This document shows, piece after piece, positions 46,561 to 58,400 of a stretch of DNA of 64,000 nt. Numbering within the stretch: the first letter of the stretch is position 1; each line of letters starts with the position of its first letter. A model generated the notes under the pieces. The model searched no databases and was not told the DNA's origin. It saw only the letters and a program-made list of their open reading frames with translations. The stretch is from Setophaga petechia (taxonomy: Eukaryota; Chordata; Aves; Passeriformes; Parulidae): the NCBI GenBank assembly GCA_024362935.1, contig JANCRA010000003.1:9476001-9540000 (forward strand). Direction: 5' to 3'. Both the position numbers and the translations under genes were made by a program.

Positions 46561-48380
46561 ATGGCTTATCAGTAGGTGTTGAAGGCAGTAAAATCTGTGA
46601 GAGCATTGCAGGTTCTGCTTTCTTCAGTTGGGGTTGCTATCAGAGACAATGGGGCTGGCATTCTGCTCTCCTGGATGAGAAACTAGCTCTTTTCTAAATC
46701 TGCATGGGATTTGAGCCTCTTCCATTCACTGTATTTTTCCTGTGCAGGAAGGATGACAACTCCCATAGGCAGCAGCAGCTACTCACAGTGCAGAAGGAGA
46801 AATCTATGTCTCTGTCCTAGGAAATTGGGTTGACCTATTCCCCTGGAGCTGGTTGGCACAAGAGGAGAAAACAGGAGCTGACAGAGAGCAAGACCATGCA
46901 CAGGGGCAGGAGTAAAGATGTGGGCCAGTCCTGGCTGTTGTTGAGCCTCTCACCAAGGCTATCTCCCCCAGCTCTGCTTGTGTGGTTACTGATGTGTTCC
47001 TCAGAGTGGGTTCCTGTCTGCTCTCCTTAGAAATACTGAAGGCAATATACAGTGATGTGACTCTTTTCCCAAAAATGGGTGATGAGCCATGTTCAACACT
47101 ACAAGTACAGTGTCTGACTGTGGGCCTTTGGAAGAAAGTATGGCATGCCTTTTAATGCACTTCAAGAGAGTCATTTAACCCACCTTGTTCCTTACATATT
47201 GTAGAAACTCTCTTTTACTTTGTAAAATATCTTCTGTTTCTTTTTAAGCTGTAGGAACATAAGTCAGTACTCGTAGTGACAAAGAAGGAGATTCTGTTGG
47301 CTATTGGCTGCTTTGGAGGAGAGGACCAGACCTGAACAAAGAAGGGGATGTAGGAAGAAATGTTGGATTTTGAAATTTTAATAAGTAAATTTTGCTAAAT
47401 ATATTTTACAGAGGAGGATGAATCTCGTTTTCTCTCTCCCTTTAAAATCATGTCAAATGATACAGCATATCTGAGGGTTGTTAGCTCTCCTGGCAATGCC
47501 AGCACCACCCTGAAAAGGTGCCTGAAGGTATGTCCAGCAGCAGCACAGAGAAAACAAAAGCTGAACACTCAAACAGTAAATGGGTACCACAAGCAATGGT
47601 GCTTTGTTGACAGCAATAGAATGGTATCTATTTCTCAGAGGAATTTGTCATTCCAGGGTATATGCAGGCTCAGCTATATGAAACTGATTTGGATTACGGT
47701 CGGCAACACTTAGGAGGTTATCTTTTCAATCAGAAGAAAAAAGGCTTTTAATTACAAGCATAGTAATAATATCAAGCTGGGGCAAATCCTGTGCTTGATC
47801 CTGTACTACTGCTCTGGAGTTCTGCCTGGGTTGGATACATGTCTCTGTTTCCTCATGAACTCACTTCCTGAACTGCATGTTTTTGGTAGAATCACTTTTG
47901 CAATAAAATGACGGAGGGCAGAGAAATATTTGTCTCATGCTGAGCACACTTGGGAAAACACTGCTCTGCCCACAGTCCCTACCTGACCACAGGGAGAAGA
48001 CCACAGACCTGTGCAGGTGCCTTTGCAAACCATCATTCATACCTACCATGATCAGGGACCAGAGTCCCTTAGCCACCAGCTCAGACCTCTAGTGCGCTGG
48101 TGAAACCAGCAGCATAACCCCCTCCTGCTGTCCCAGCAGCACATAGAAGAAGATAAAATCTCTTTTTCCATCTTGTCAGCACTCCTGTATGAAGCAATAC
48201 TTGTGTGATCTCCTTCCTGTGGTGCCCAGCTCTCCACACGTGGGCTGCACTGATCCCAAGTGCCTTGGCAGGGAGCTGGTAGGTGCTGTTAACCCTGGGA
48301 GGGGGCTGTGCTGCAGCTGCAGTGAAGGCACCTGCTTCTCCCAGAACCTCTGCACTCACCTGGTTTCCAGCCTGGAGGCC
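46561..48380. other. Intergenic sequence, no gene seen
   Basis: Mixed-composition non-coding DNA; short random open frames only. Confidence 0.5.
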
Positions 48381-48560
48381 TTGGCCGGCTCTGCCTTCCA
48401 TTACATCTCCCACATCATCCTACACCTCATCACCCTCTCCACTCTCTGCCTCATCCTCCAGCCTTTCCTCTCCCCTCCTGCCCTCAGCCACCCTCCAGCT
48501 TCCTCCCTGCCCCTCCAGCCATCCCTGTCTGCATTCCTCCTGTCTGCTCTGTTTGCCTCC
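48381..48560 (+). repeat. Pyrimidine-rich (C/T) low-complexity stretch
   Basis: About 180 bp dominated by CCT/CTC runs (for example CCTTTCCTCTCCCCTCCTGCC near 48462). It explains the long overlapping open frames there (219 and 163 codons on +). Confidence 0.6.
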
Positions 48561-49130
48561 CACCAGAGCATCCCACAGACTATGCCTTTCTGCAGATGGA
48601 CTGGCCAGTCACCCACAGCTCTCCATGGGGTGCTGGCTCCCAGTGGGCATGAAGGATCCTTTTTCTCCTCCTCTCTTTGAGGTGATTTGCAGCTCCTGGG
48701 GGTTCCATGAGCACCAGAGCTATCCTAGGGAGCAGGAGTTCAGCAGCACATCCCTCCAGAGAGCTTTTGTGTGGGGGCTAGGCACACAGGGTAGACAGTC
48801 TGAGGGTTGCCTTATTAAAAAGGGTCTTTGGTGTTTGTGGCTGTGCATGAGGTGGTGGGAAGGGGAGCAAGGGGCAGGAGCCCTGTGGAACATGATGCAC
48901 ACGAGGCTCCAGGCTTTTTGGAAGCTGTGCTTTCAGGTATGAGCTGAGCCATTAAGCAAAGCTGCCTCCAGCACTGCCCTGTCAGAGCAAGGAAACGGGG
49001 CCAGCCCCTGCTCCAAGGCAGCACAAAGTCCCTTTCCTTCCCATGGTGTCCTGGCCAGGCCTGCCCTTACTTGCTTTGCGGAGGATGCGAGCACCGAGGG
49101 AGCCGAGCCCCGAGAGAGCCCAACTCGGGG

Positions 49131-49203
49131 CAGCCCGGCCCCGGGGCAGCCCGGCCCCGGGGCAGCCCGGCCCCGGGGCAGCCCGGCCCCGGGGCAGCCC
49201 GGT
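49131..49203 (+). repeat. 16-bp tandem array, type 1 (CAGCCCGGCCCCGGGG)
   Basis: Four identical 16-bp units at 49131, 49147, 49163 and 49179, plus a partial fifth from 49195 that breaks off at CAGCCCGGT. No differences between the full units. Confidence 0.95.
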
Positions 49204-49218
49204 AGGCCAACCCCCAAA

Positions 49219-49438
49219 GCCCGGCCCGGAGGGAGCCCGGCCCGGAGGGAGCCCGGCCCGGAGGGAGCCCGGCCCGGAGGGAGCCCGGCCCGGAGGGAGC
49301 CCGGCCCGGAGGGAGCCCGGCCCGGAGGGAGCCCGGCCCGGAGGGAGCCCGGCCCGGAGGGAGCCCGGCCCGGAGGGAGCCCGGCCCGGAGGGAGCCCGG
49401 CCCGGAGGGAGCCCGGCCCGGAGGGAGCCCGGCCCGGG
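49219..49438 (+). repeat. 16-bp tandem array, type 2 (GCCCGGCCCGGAGGGA)
   Basis: Thirteen identical 16-bp units from 49219 to 49426, followed by a partial unit (GCCCGGCCCGGG). The unit is a relative of type 1 with the same length but a different second half. Because 16 is not a multiple of 3, all frames cycle with a 48-bp (16-residue) period. The G-rich runs could form G-quadruplexes. Confidence 0.96.
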
Positions 49439-49540
49439 GGCTGTGCGGTCCCGCAGCCGGAGCTCTGCCCATCCCCTCTGCCCCTCGGAGCCGGGGGAAC
49501 CCGGCCGGGCACCGAGAGCCGCACGGTGCTTGCCTGGAGC

Positions 49541-51179
49541 TGGGCTTTGTTACAGGAGGAGGAGTTTCTCCCTCGACATTTTCACAGCTCGGGAAGGAAC
49601 AGGAGGGATTGATGACTCTGAGCCCAGGAAAGACAAAGAGGTGATAGTGCCCTACTGGGCTTTGATAAACCCAGGCAAGCAGCCACCGCTTGTTCTTACA
49701 ATCCCTCACTCCCACATATGCACGAGAAACGCTATTGTGGGGCTTTTTCAACATTACTGCATACTTATTAACTGACGTGCTTTTGTTTTCTATCAAAAAT
49801 CTTGTTTCTAAACCTCTCCTTATAACTCACCACAGAGACACATGCACACACTAATTTTTCTGTCAAAGAAATCAGTACTGTAACATTTGAAGGGGAAAGT
49901 AAAAGACCATTTTAAACTACTTTTTTTTTTTCTTTTCACCATTTTCTTTCACCGAATTACTCTTCAGCTCTTAATTTCACAGATATTGTGCTCAGTTTCA
50001 GTAGCCTGCAGAGGTCTGTGGAGGTGTGATTGGGGAAGATTTTGCTAACAAAACCCTCTTCATTTCTTTCTCATAAGCACAGTGTTTGCACCTTGCAAAC
50101 CTGACACTCGTACTGAGGTACAGATTTGTAAAGGTATTTTGGCATCTCCCTCCCAGCAAGTCAGACTTGGAGATTTGGCTTTTCCAGTATGATAGTTTGC
50201 TCTTTTATTTGTTGAATTTTCCTCCTGTTGGAGGAATGGCAAATCTGATTTGACTTCTCTGGGGGCAAAATCACAGGAGAACAAGGCAAAATCCTTTAAA
50301 TATATCACCTGATTAACTCTCTCAGATATCCATCAGGAAAAACAGGCACTTTAACTAATTTTCTCCCCACAAAGCAACTGGCTCAGAATAAGAGAATCCA
50401 CTTCTAATTCAGGGTGATGGCTACCTGGCTGGATGCAGCAACATGCAGATGCACTGAAGAAAATGTGCCACAGCATCTTCCTAGCAGGACTTCACAGCTT
50501 CCAATCCCTGAGTGCTTTTTAAGCACCAACTCAGTAATTATGCATCATGGACAGGCCTACTTTTTCACCACCACTTCTACATTTCACTGCAACTTTGCAA
50601 AATGACCAGATGATTGAGATCTGGAAAGTTCATGCTCTCTGTCCTGTATTCAGGCTATTGCACAACACTGCTGTGCCATTGGGGCACTTAGGGAACCCAG
50701 TTGTCTTTGCTGCTGTCCTGCCTAGAGGGCCACAGGGAGCAGGACCCCGTGGTGCTCACTTCTGGGTAAGCACATGGTGTGAGTCCCCATAGTGATGAAT
50801 GTATTACATGCATGGAAAAGGAGACCCAGAGAAAGCAGAAACACAGGAGTGAACAATACAGGGGCACAGAGTGCCAGCTCACATCAGTGGGCTACAGAAT
50901 GTCCTGCTTCCACTTGAGACCAATGACTGGAATACCTTTCACAGAGGTGGAAGTCTGTTGGAGGCACAATCCATAGGTGAGACTGCAGCTCAGCATCAAT
51001 GTGTATCTGAAGGGATTGTCAGGCTGGAGATGCTCTGATTGCTGTGTCCTGTAGGATGCTGCATTTGAATAGCATCTTTTGTGCCAGGCATCTCCATGAT
51101 GGAACCTGAGATATTATCATTCCAAAATACCCACCAGACCCCAGAAAACTGCTGAAATGCATTTGAAATAGCAGAATTC
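49541..51179. other. Intergenic sequence, no gene seen
   Basis: Mixed-composition non-coding DNA with a T11 run near 49921. No named repeat or coding exon. Confidence 0.5.
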
Positions 51180-51560
51180 TGATGTGGTCAATTAACCCCC
51201 TGCTATGCAGACCCCTGATATCTCTGTATAAATAAAATAAAAGGCAATAGTGTTGGATTGATGGCATAGCTGGGGAAGAAAGCAGCGATACCATTAGATA
51301 GCTCCTTATGAATTATTTATTGGGCGCTGTGATCAGAGCTCTGTTTAGCCTCTGTCCTGCTCTAGGTCATCACAAGCATACACCCCATGCCCTAACTCAG
51401 AGCATTAAGCAGCCATGCCAAAGACAGGATCTTTGCATGACTGCCTCCAGATCCCAGCACATACCCGTGTAGCCCCTATAATGGACAAGCACATGTATTA
51501 TTAAGCAGCAGAAAGCACTTGTACAAGGCTGACGGCACACATGACTTATTTACACTGACC
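51180..51560 (+). promoter_or_regulatory. Candidate conserved non-coding element
   Basis: Repeat-free block including ATGAATTATTTATTGGGCGC, GTGATCAGAGCTCTGTTTAG and CCTATAATGGACAAGCACAT. The unusual mix of AT-rich homeodomain-type cores and scattered CpG resembles vertebrate enhancers. Inference only. Confidence 0.2.
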
Positions 51561-52189
51561 TAAAATAGCAGCACTTTAAATGATACAAACACAGAAGACT
51601 TTAAAGTGCTCCATGGAGATTTGTGAATACAGGAGAACCCTTTGGCTAATCCTGAAACATTGTTTTCTTAAAAAGTCATCTGATTTTCTTTTATGCACCT
51701 GCCATTACTTTCCCTACCTAGAAGTGACTTCCTTTGGTTTTCCCTATATATTGGATTATTAGCAGCTTAGTTATTAACAATCCTCCCACTTTTGTTGGCA
51801 GATACAGCCTTTCAGAGCTGACAGCTCCTAAGGGCTTAGGAATACTCTCCCGCAGGCTTGCAGGGTAGAGGATTCATGGGGTTTTCCCTTCTTTTAGCTG
51901 AGATTCCTGATGGAAAGTGGCTTTAAATGGCTCCACTTCAGCTATGCCCACTGGCCAGGCCTGGCACATTTTGTCCCCACTGTCACTTGGTGTCTGTTTG
52001 GGGACAGGGGCTTTGTGCTCAGATGAGGAGGGAGGTCACTGCCAGGGTGGATGGGAAAAGCTCCTGGGGGTCTGCCAGGATCATGGGGTGAAGGCCAGAA
52101 AGAGTGAAACCTTAAAATGAATGTATGTGTGTGCAGGGTGGGGGGGACCTTAAAGATTATTTAACCAAAAAAAACCCCTCAGAGTCTGA

Positions 52190-52460
52190 CTTATATGAAA
52201 TTTAATTTAATTTATTTTTACACCAGCAGCTGTCAGTTCAAAGAACAAAAACAAAGTAGCCATCTGTGCTTAATTTCATAAATCTACTGTAGATTGTCAC
52301 ATGATAGTGGAACTTGGACAAAAACATGTCATGTGATTGGGTCCAGTCCCTTTAAAGTCAAGCTTTCATATGTAATCAGATGTAGTTGCAGCTATAGGCA
52401 TGAGGCCCAACTAAGCAGGCAGTGACATGTCATGAACTGAGAGGGGTCAATCTGACAGAA
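52190..52460 (+). promoter_or_regulatory. Candidate enhancer with paired M-box/E-box motifs
   Basis: Contains TCACATGA (52297-52304) and its reverse complement TCATGTGA (52329-52336), 24 bases apart. Both match the MITF/TFE M-box form of the E-box. An ACACCAGCAGCTGTCAG E-box lies upstream and GACATGTCATGAAC downstream. The surroundings are repeat-free and AT-rich. Confidence 0.25.
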
Positions 52461-55400
52461 ACCTCATTTCTAGGACTTGTATCATCTCCCCTTCTTCTCA
52501 TGGCAGAATTGTTTTGGTTCTTTTTTCATTATGTTATGTTTTTAATTATCGGCATTGGAGCAAAACTATGAGCTTATTAGATAATAGCAGTGCCTGCAAC
52601 ATGAAATACAACATGAAACAACTCCCCTCCAGGGAGAGCTGCAATGGCATGGAAAAAGCAGGGTGCCAGGAAGCTGTGAAGTACCGAGGGTGGTTGCAGT
52701 CATGCAGTCTCACCTTCCACTGGAAGCTCTTCTCTCATTCTTTAGATGTGACAAAAAACATTTTCTTTAAACCTTCACCGAACACAGGTAAATCAGAGAA
52801 ACATAAAGAAATGAGATTTTCTTTATCCATTTGAGAGGCAGGGCTAATAGAGAAAGTCAGAATGTGTTTACTCTCCAAAATCATATTACTAAGAAAGTGC
52901 AAGGGAGAGAGATCAGAGGGGGTGTAATTAAAATACAGATCAAAAAGTCACATTTTTCAATTTGCCATGTGAAAAAAAAATAACAATCAGCTTGTCATAT
53001 TCTCATTAAATACCAGATGGTTGAGCATGAGTAATAGATCTCTGGCTGACAGAAATCTGCAAACTCTTTTCTTTGGAGAGTTTTTAACTTCAGCAATCCG
53101 TCCATATCGAATAGTCAATAATGCTATCAAGGTGAATGTATTTGTTTAGTATTTATGTGCATGTATTTGTCTGTACGTGCATGTGGGGAGGGAACCAGAG
53201 CTGGGCCCCAGAGAAAGTAAAATTGATTCTTAGCAGGTAAGTTTAGCTGCCTAAAACACTTTTACTCTCACACTCACATGGGTTTCCTGAGGTTTAATGC
53301 TTTCCACCTTCTCATGGACAATTAACTGATGACCACAGCCAGGCTGAAAGTGCCACAGCTCCTTTAGCTGATGCAGCACATAACTATAAATCAAGTTGTT
53401 GCTCTTGCCCTGAGCCCCTCAGATCAATCTCTTTCTCACACCTCTGCTGTTCCCTTCAGTGGAGATCCAGCAGCTGCAGGCAGCCCTGTCCTACTGCCTT
53501 TTCCAGGGCCAGGTCACCCCCAGACCAATTCCAGCAAAAGTTTTGCCATGCTCAAATTAGTTCTCTGGTTTGCTGTCACTGGTGCTGGGTTACAATGACA
53601 CTGACAGGCCCTGGCCATAGACCCCTGCTGAGGTGGAGAGAGAATGAACAAGATGCTTCTTTTCTTCCCCACATGATTTACTCTCTCAGTATGCAACATG
53701 ATGCAGCACAAGGATGTGGTCACGTTGGGAAGCTCAGACCCTAACCATATCAGAGGGTGCTTGTGAAACCAGCACCATCAGCATCTCCAGCCTGCTGAAG
53801 CCAAACCAGCCTTTCTGTAACTGGGTTCCTGTCTTGATCCCAAGTACAAAGATGCATCTGATTGCTCCCTCACTGGACTTCAGCCATTTGCAAGGCTTGA
53901 TAACAGCACAGCCAAAAGACTGAGAGCCCTGAAAGGCCGATGTAATAAAGAAAACATTTAAGCCTACCAGGAACACATGGAATTTCAAAGAAATCCTGTA
54001 ATGTGTGCAGAGGGAGCAGCCATACTCCTCTTGCCTGCTCCAGCCTGTCATGGAAGTGAACACACACTGGTCTCTCTTGGAGACCTTGCATTTTATTTTA
54101 ATCTCATCATCACCACCCCCTGCCCCCTTCTTCTTCTTGTTGCTGTTTTCCCTTAACCTAAAAGAAGTCATTTTGAATGAAAGTAGATTATCTGGTCCTT
54201 GTATACGGAAAAACATCAATTACTGTCTAAGAACAATAGTTTTTGTGGTAGGAGTGTGGTAGCTTTATTCTCCTACAAGTTTGGGCTGGACTGATACTTA
54301 GAGTAATAGACATTAATGCCAGAAGAGAGCTTGTGAGGTTTCTTGGCCTACTCTTTTGCCAGTAAGGGATATTTCCCTACGGGATATTGTAACTGAGCTT
54401 TAATTAAAAAAATTAGAAGGCATTAAAGCAGCACAAAGTAATAGCCTCCTTCGGTGTACCTCACATTTCCAACCAACCTGTTAGTCTCAGGCCTTCTTCA
54501 TTCAACCTACTGACACATCTGAGCTCTTGGCAGATCCGGATCTCACAAGGCTGTGTTGTTCAGGGATACTTAAAAGTACATCTACATTAGCACAATAAAT
54601 TGGCATGGGTAGAACACCATGCTAATCAGTTTGGATTGCTTCTCATCCTCAAGCTAGTTCTTTTAGACCTACCTCATTTAGCACTACAAGGTGCAGTGCA
54701 GATGTATCCACATACTATCCAAGTCTTTGGGAATGACACTGTTATGCGGAGCTCAGAAAATCCATGGGTAGTGGGAACAGGGGTGAAACTGAGAAGTTTG
54801 GGCTCTCCCCACCCAACGCTTCTAGTTGGTTAATACAGAGGTTTTTATTTTTTTAATGAGGTCTTGGTGCCACTGAGATCTGTAGAAGTTTTGACATCAC
54901 CTACAGCTGTTCTAAAACTTAATCCTCTGTTTATTTTTCTAGTCAGAGTAAAAATGTTTTTCCTGTGACAATACGCTAGTCTCTCAAAACTGTTGATTTC
55001 TTCTTAATTTCTATTCAGTTTTGCCAGTTTCACAACATTTTCCTTATGCACTTTTTGTGGTTTTAATTAATACCAGCATATATTACTGCCTGAATCACCT
55101 TTTTTTTTGTGACTTGCCATCTTATCATACTAGCCTCACTTTTCAGCTGTTACTTTTTCAGGAGTTCACCCCTTATCTCCTCATTTTCTCTTGGATTGAC
55201 AAGGCTGACAGAGGCACCTGTAAGCACTTGCTTTCTTGATCCTGGCTTTAATGATTAGCTTAAGGAGTCTCATATGCTCCTGTCATACCTATTGCTACCT
55301 CTGTCAACATTCTTTTCAACACAGCAGACTTTGATTGCATTTAGAGACAAGGTCTGCAGCACCTGTTTTCAAAGGAAATGGAAAGGCAGATATTCTGCTT

Positions 55401-58400
55401 ATGAAGATTGACTTAGTAATGGAGCCAAGGTTAACAAATTCACCTGGAGATTTCCTACGTCTCTTGACTCTCTGCTTTTCTAGTCTGGAAGGATGTACTG
55501 ATGGTAAGGTGACAGTATCCTCACCTGCAGACACCGGCAGTGGTTTTTGGCAACTTCCACACTGTTTGGCTTCTCTTTGAGATCTGTTCACTCTCTGTTT
55601 AGCAGACCATGCCTTGCTTGCCTGCCTTGTGTTTGCAGGTAAGGTGGTTTTGGAGAGCTGCTGATGAGCCTCTTTCATTGGTTTGCCTGTACTGCTTTCA
55701 TCAAGACAACACATCCAGCCACCGATACTCCAGGAGACACCTAACAGGGCAGTGAGAATCTCCAGGAGGAAGTTTCCATGTGGATTTAGCCCAGCTGCAG
55801 CTGTTTAATCTCTCAGGTCCTCATGACCAAGGTCAGAGGCTTGAGCAGAGCTGCTATTTGCTCATCAGAACAAAGGAAGTCTTTAAGCTGGTTTTACCAC
55901 CCTATCAAACTTCTGTGGGTGAGGCAGGAGAGAACAAACTCGTTTTCAGGACCACAGAGGTATACAAATCTCAGGGTAAGCAGATATACATATAGGTGTC
56001 TGATGACTTGTCTGATATACCTGATTAGTGAGAAAGGGTGCTTTTGAGGTTAAGACACTGAAGAGGATTCAGGAAATCTGAATTTTGTTCTCAGCCCCAC
56101 CACAGATTTGCCTGTTGCATCTTGAGTAAGTGTGTTTGCTTGTACCTCAGCTCTCTGTGTGTAAAGGGGGCACAGGATTATTTACCTCGTTTTTCCTTCA
56201 GAAAGTTAGGACAAGCACATGGGTAAGTGTCCCTAACCCACGTAGGTTCTCATTTCACTGGCATCTCTTAATACCATCACTGTGTGAATCACAGTGCTCA
56301 AGGGAAGAGAGAAACCTATACTTAACACATATATGTACAAAGGATGAACGGTTCCAGAAGTATCAGTGAAGTATCAAAAGTTGGCCACTTCTGGGAACAG
56401 TGATCATCTTCCTGGCATCTGTTTCTGGCAATCTCAAGCTGTTAATGAAAATTTGAATCAAACAAGGACTGAGCATGTTATTTCACGGTTTTCTGGGCAG
56501 TTAAGTACTTAAATGCCTCCATTTACCTTCCTTCATAACAATGCATATTCAGGTCCTGTTTGCAAGAACAACAGAATTGAAACAAATGCAGAGCAAGACA
56601 AAGTTTCCTGGACAACATGGAAGTAGTGGGCAGCAACATTATTTCTCTTTGTTCATTAGTCATATTAATTGCATTTATTACGTGGTCATATGGGTCTCAT
56701 AACATTAATTGTTAGATGGGCTCAAGGAGGTGGCACTGAACACCAGAAATGTTTGGTGTGATAATTTGTCCATCCTTCTGTTAGATTCAAATTCTGTTCT
56801 TGCTGGCTGAATTACAAATACAACCAACCCCAGTCATTCAGCCCTCCACACTCTCCTGCAACCAAAAATAAACATTATTATTGTTATTTGCAATTGCAGT
56901 AACATGAGTGAGTGAGAATCTCCAGAGATGGCCCAATATGTGTTTTTTGGTTGATTCAGTGGTCTTTCTACCCTTTCAACCCATTCTAGGTTAGTATTCA
57001 GAGATCATGCTTTGAGGTTCTGTCTTGCAGTATCTTGCTTTAAGGCTGTTGTAAGGCACTCTCTTGAGAGTCTCTTTTCTTGGCAAACTCTTGTAGCAGC
57101 AGGCTTTGTAGGCAGACTTCTTTCATTACATAACCTTTTCCTCTTGATAGGGCATCTGTAGTACCAGAGGGAGGAGGATGCCTGATGCAGACAGGTTTTA
57201 TCCTCCCACCTTATTTTCGTGTCCATGCATTTTCTCCTCTTTAAGAGAACTCTAATACTTCCCCTTGCTACTGAAAGTAGGTGGAGGAACAGTCAGTTTT
57301 TCCTATCCTTGGCAAAATGTTTTCCTGGCACTGCTGCATATTGTGGAGCAAGGAGCACAAACACTCTCACTGTTGCAGTGAAGCAGGAGGAGGAGCTGTG
57401 CTCCAGCTAGATTTTCTGGGCAGGTATGTGACCCATCAGATATCCACTGACAGCACCAATAGAACAGTGACATGAGTGCCTATGTTAGATTCTCCATGTA
57501 CAGCTGATATTGCAGTGGTGCAGTAAAACACACGGGGTCACCTCCTGGCACACTCTGAACATTCACAGTGGAGTGGGAAATGCCATAAGGTTTTCTGGGA
57601 AACAGACCTTTCAAATCTCATAGCCATCTGAGACTTGGGAGCAGAGATTTAAACTTGAGTCTCACATTCTGGACATGTATCCTCATCTTTTAACCTTACA
57701 GAGAAAGGTGAGAGCGTCAGGTTTGTTTTATAATTGAATGCAGATGTTTAATTAGATCAGATTCAGCAGAGTATTATTAAGGAAATCCAGTTCCCAAAAA
57801 CCTAAGAACGTGGTGATGAGGACACTCTCCTCAATGGGAGACCAAGGTTTGAATCTGCTTTCTAATCAGATGTGTGGGTGAGGAGAGAGGAAGAAGACTT
57901 GAAAGCAATTTCCTACCTCTTATGTGGCTAAGGGAAAAATATGGGCAAGATAACTGTTAGTTGTTTTTCAGTACTTTTTCTTATCTCTGAGAAAGGATTT
58001 ACAGCTGGGACTCCCAAAGGGGATAGGTGCCACCTTCTCTCCCAGTGGTAGCTACAACTGCCTCTGTTTAATTGCTTCACCACTAAATACTGCACACCAC
58101 ATGGCCTCTTGTGGACATTTCTTATCCGTCAGCTTGGGCAGCTTCTTTTTCTACTTTCCAGCTTCTCTAATCCCATCCTGAGGCATCAGATTTTCTTTTC
58201 CCCCTACACCAGACCTGGCATCCTGGAATGCCTGTGTCTCTAACCCAGGGCTGAGGATTCCAGTACACACTGGGGTAAGTGGAAGTTGTTAAGTATTAAA
58301 CCAGTGTGGTTTTCCTGTTTTGGTGTGAAATCTCCTTTTGCCTTAATTATGGACATGTTGGACAATGAGGAAAGCAGTAGGCTGGAGCATGTACACAGTT

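Larger units (their letters stand above)
49040..49540. promoter_or_regulatory. Intergenic CpG-rich island carrying a 16-bp minisatellite
   Basis: About 500 bp of very high GC and CpG density in the SETD3-BCL11B interval. Unique GC-rich flanks (GGATGCGAGCACCGAGGG on the left, CCGCAGCCGGAGCTCTGCCC on the right) surround two tandem arrays. It could be a promoter island for an unannotated transcript or simply a GC minisatellite. Open frames of 287, 189 and 180 codons across it are repeat translations. Confidence 0.45.

Noticed and set aside
48283..48942. 219-codon + frame
   Set aside because: Lies over a C/T-rich low-complexity stretch with another long frame overlapping it; no recognisable domain.
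49219..49438. CRISPR-like regular repeat spacing
   Set aside because: Units abut directly with no spacers, and this is a vertebrate genome; it is a minisatellite.
48933..49796. 287-codon minus-strand frame with a 16-residue proline/glycine/arginine repeat
   Set aside because: It translates the 16-bp minisatellite; overlapping frames on both strands give similar repeats. No signal, splice site or conserved domain.
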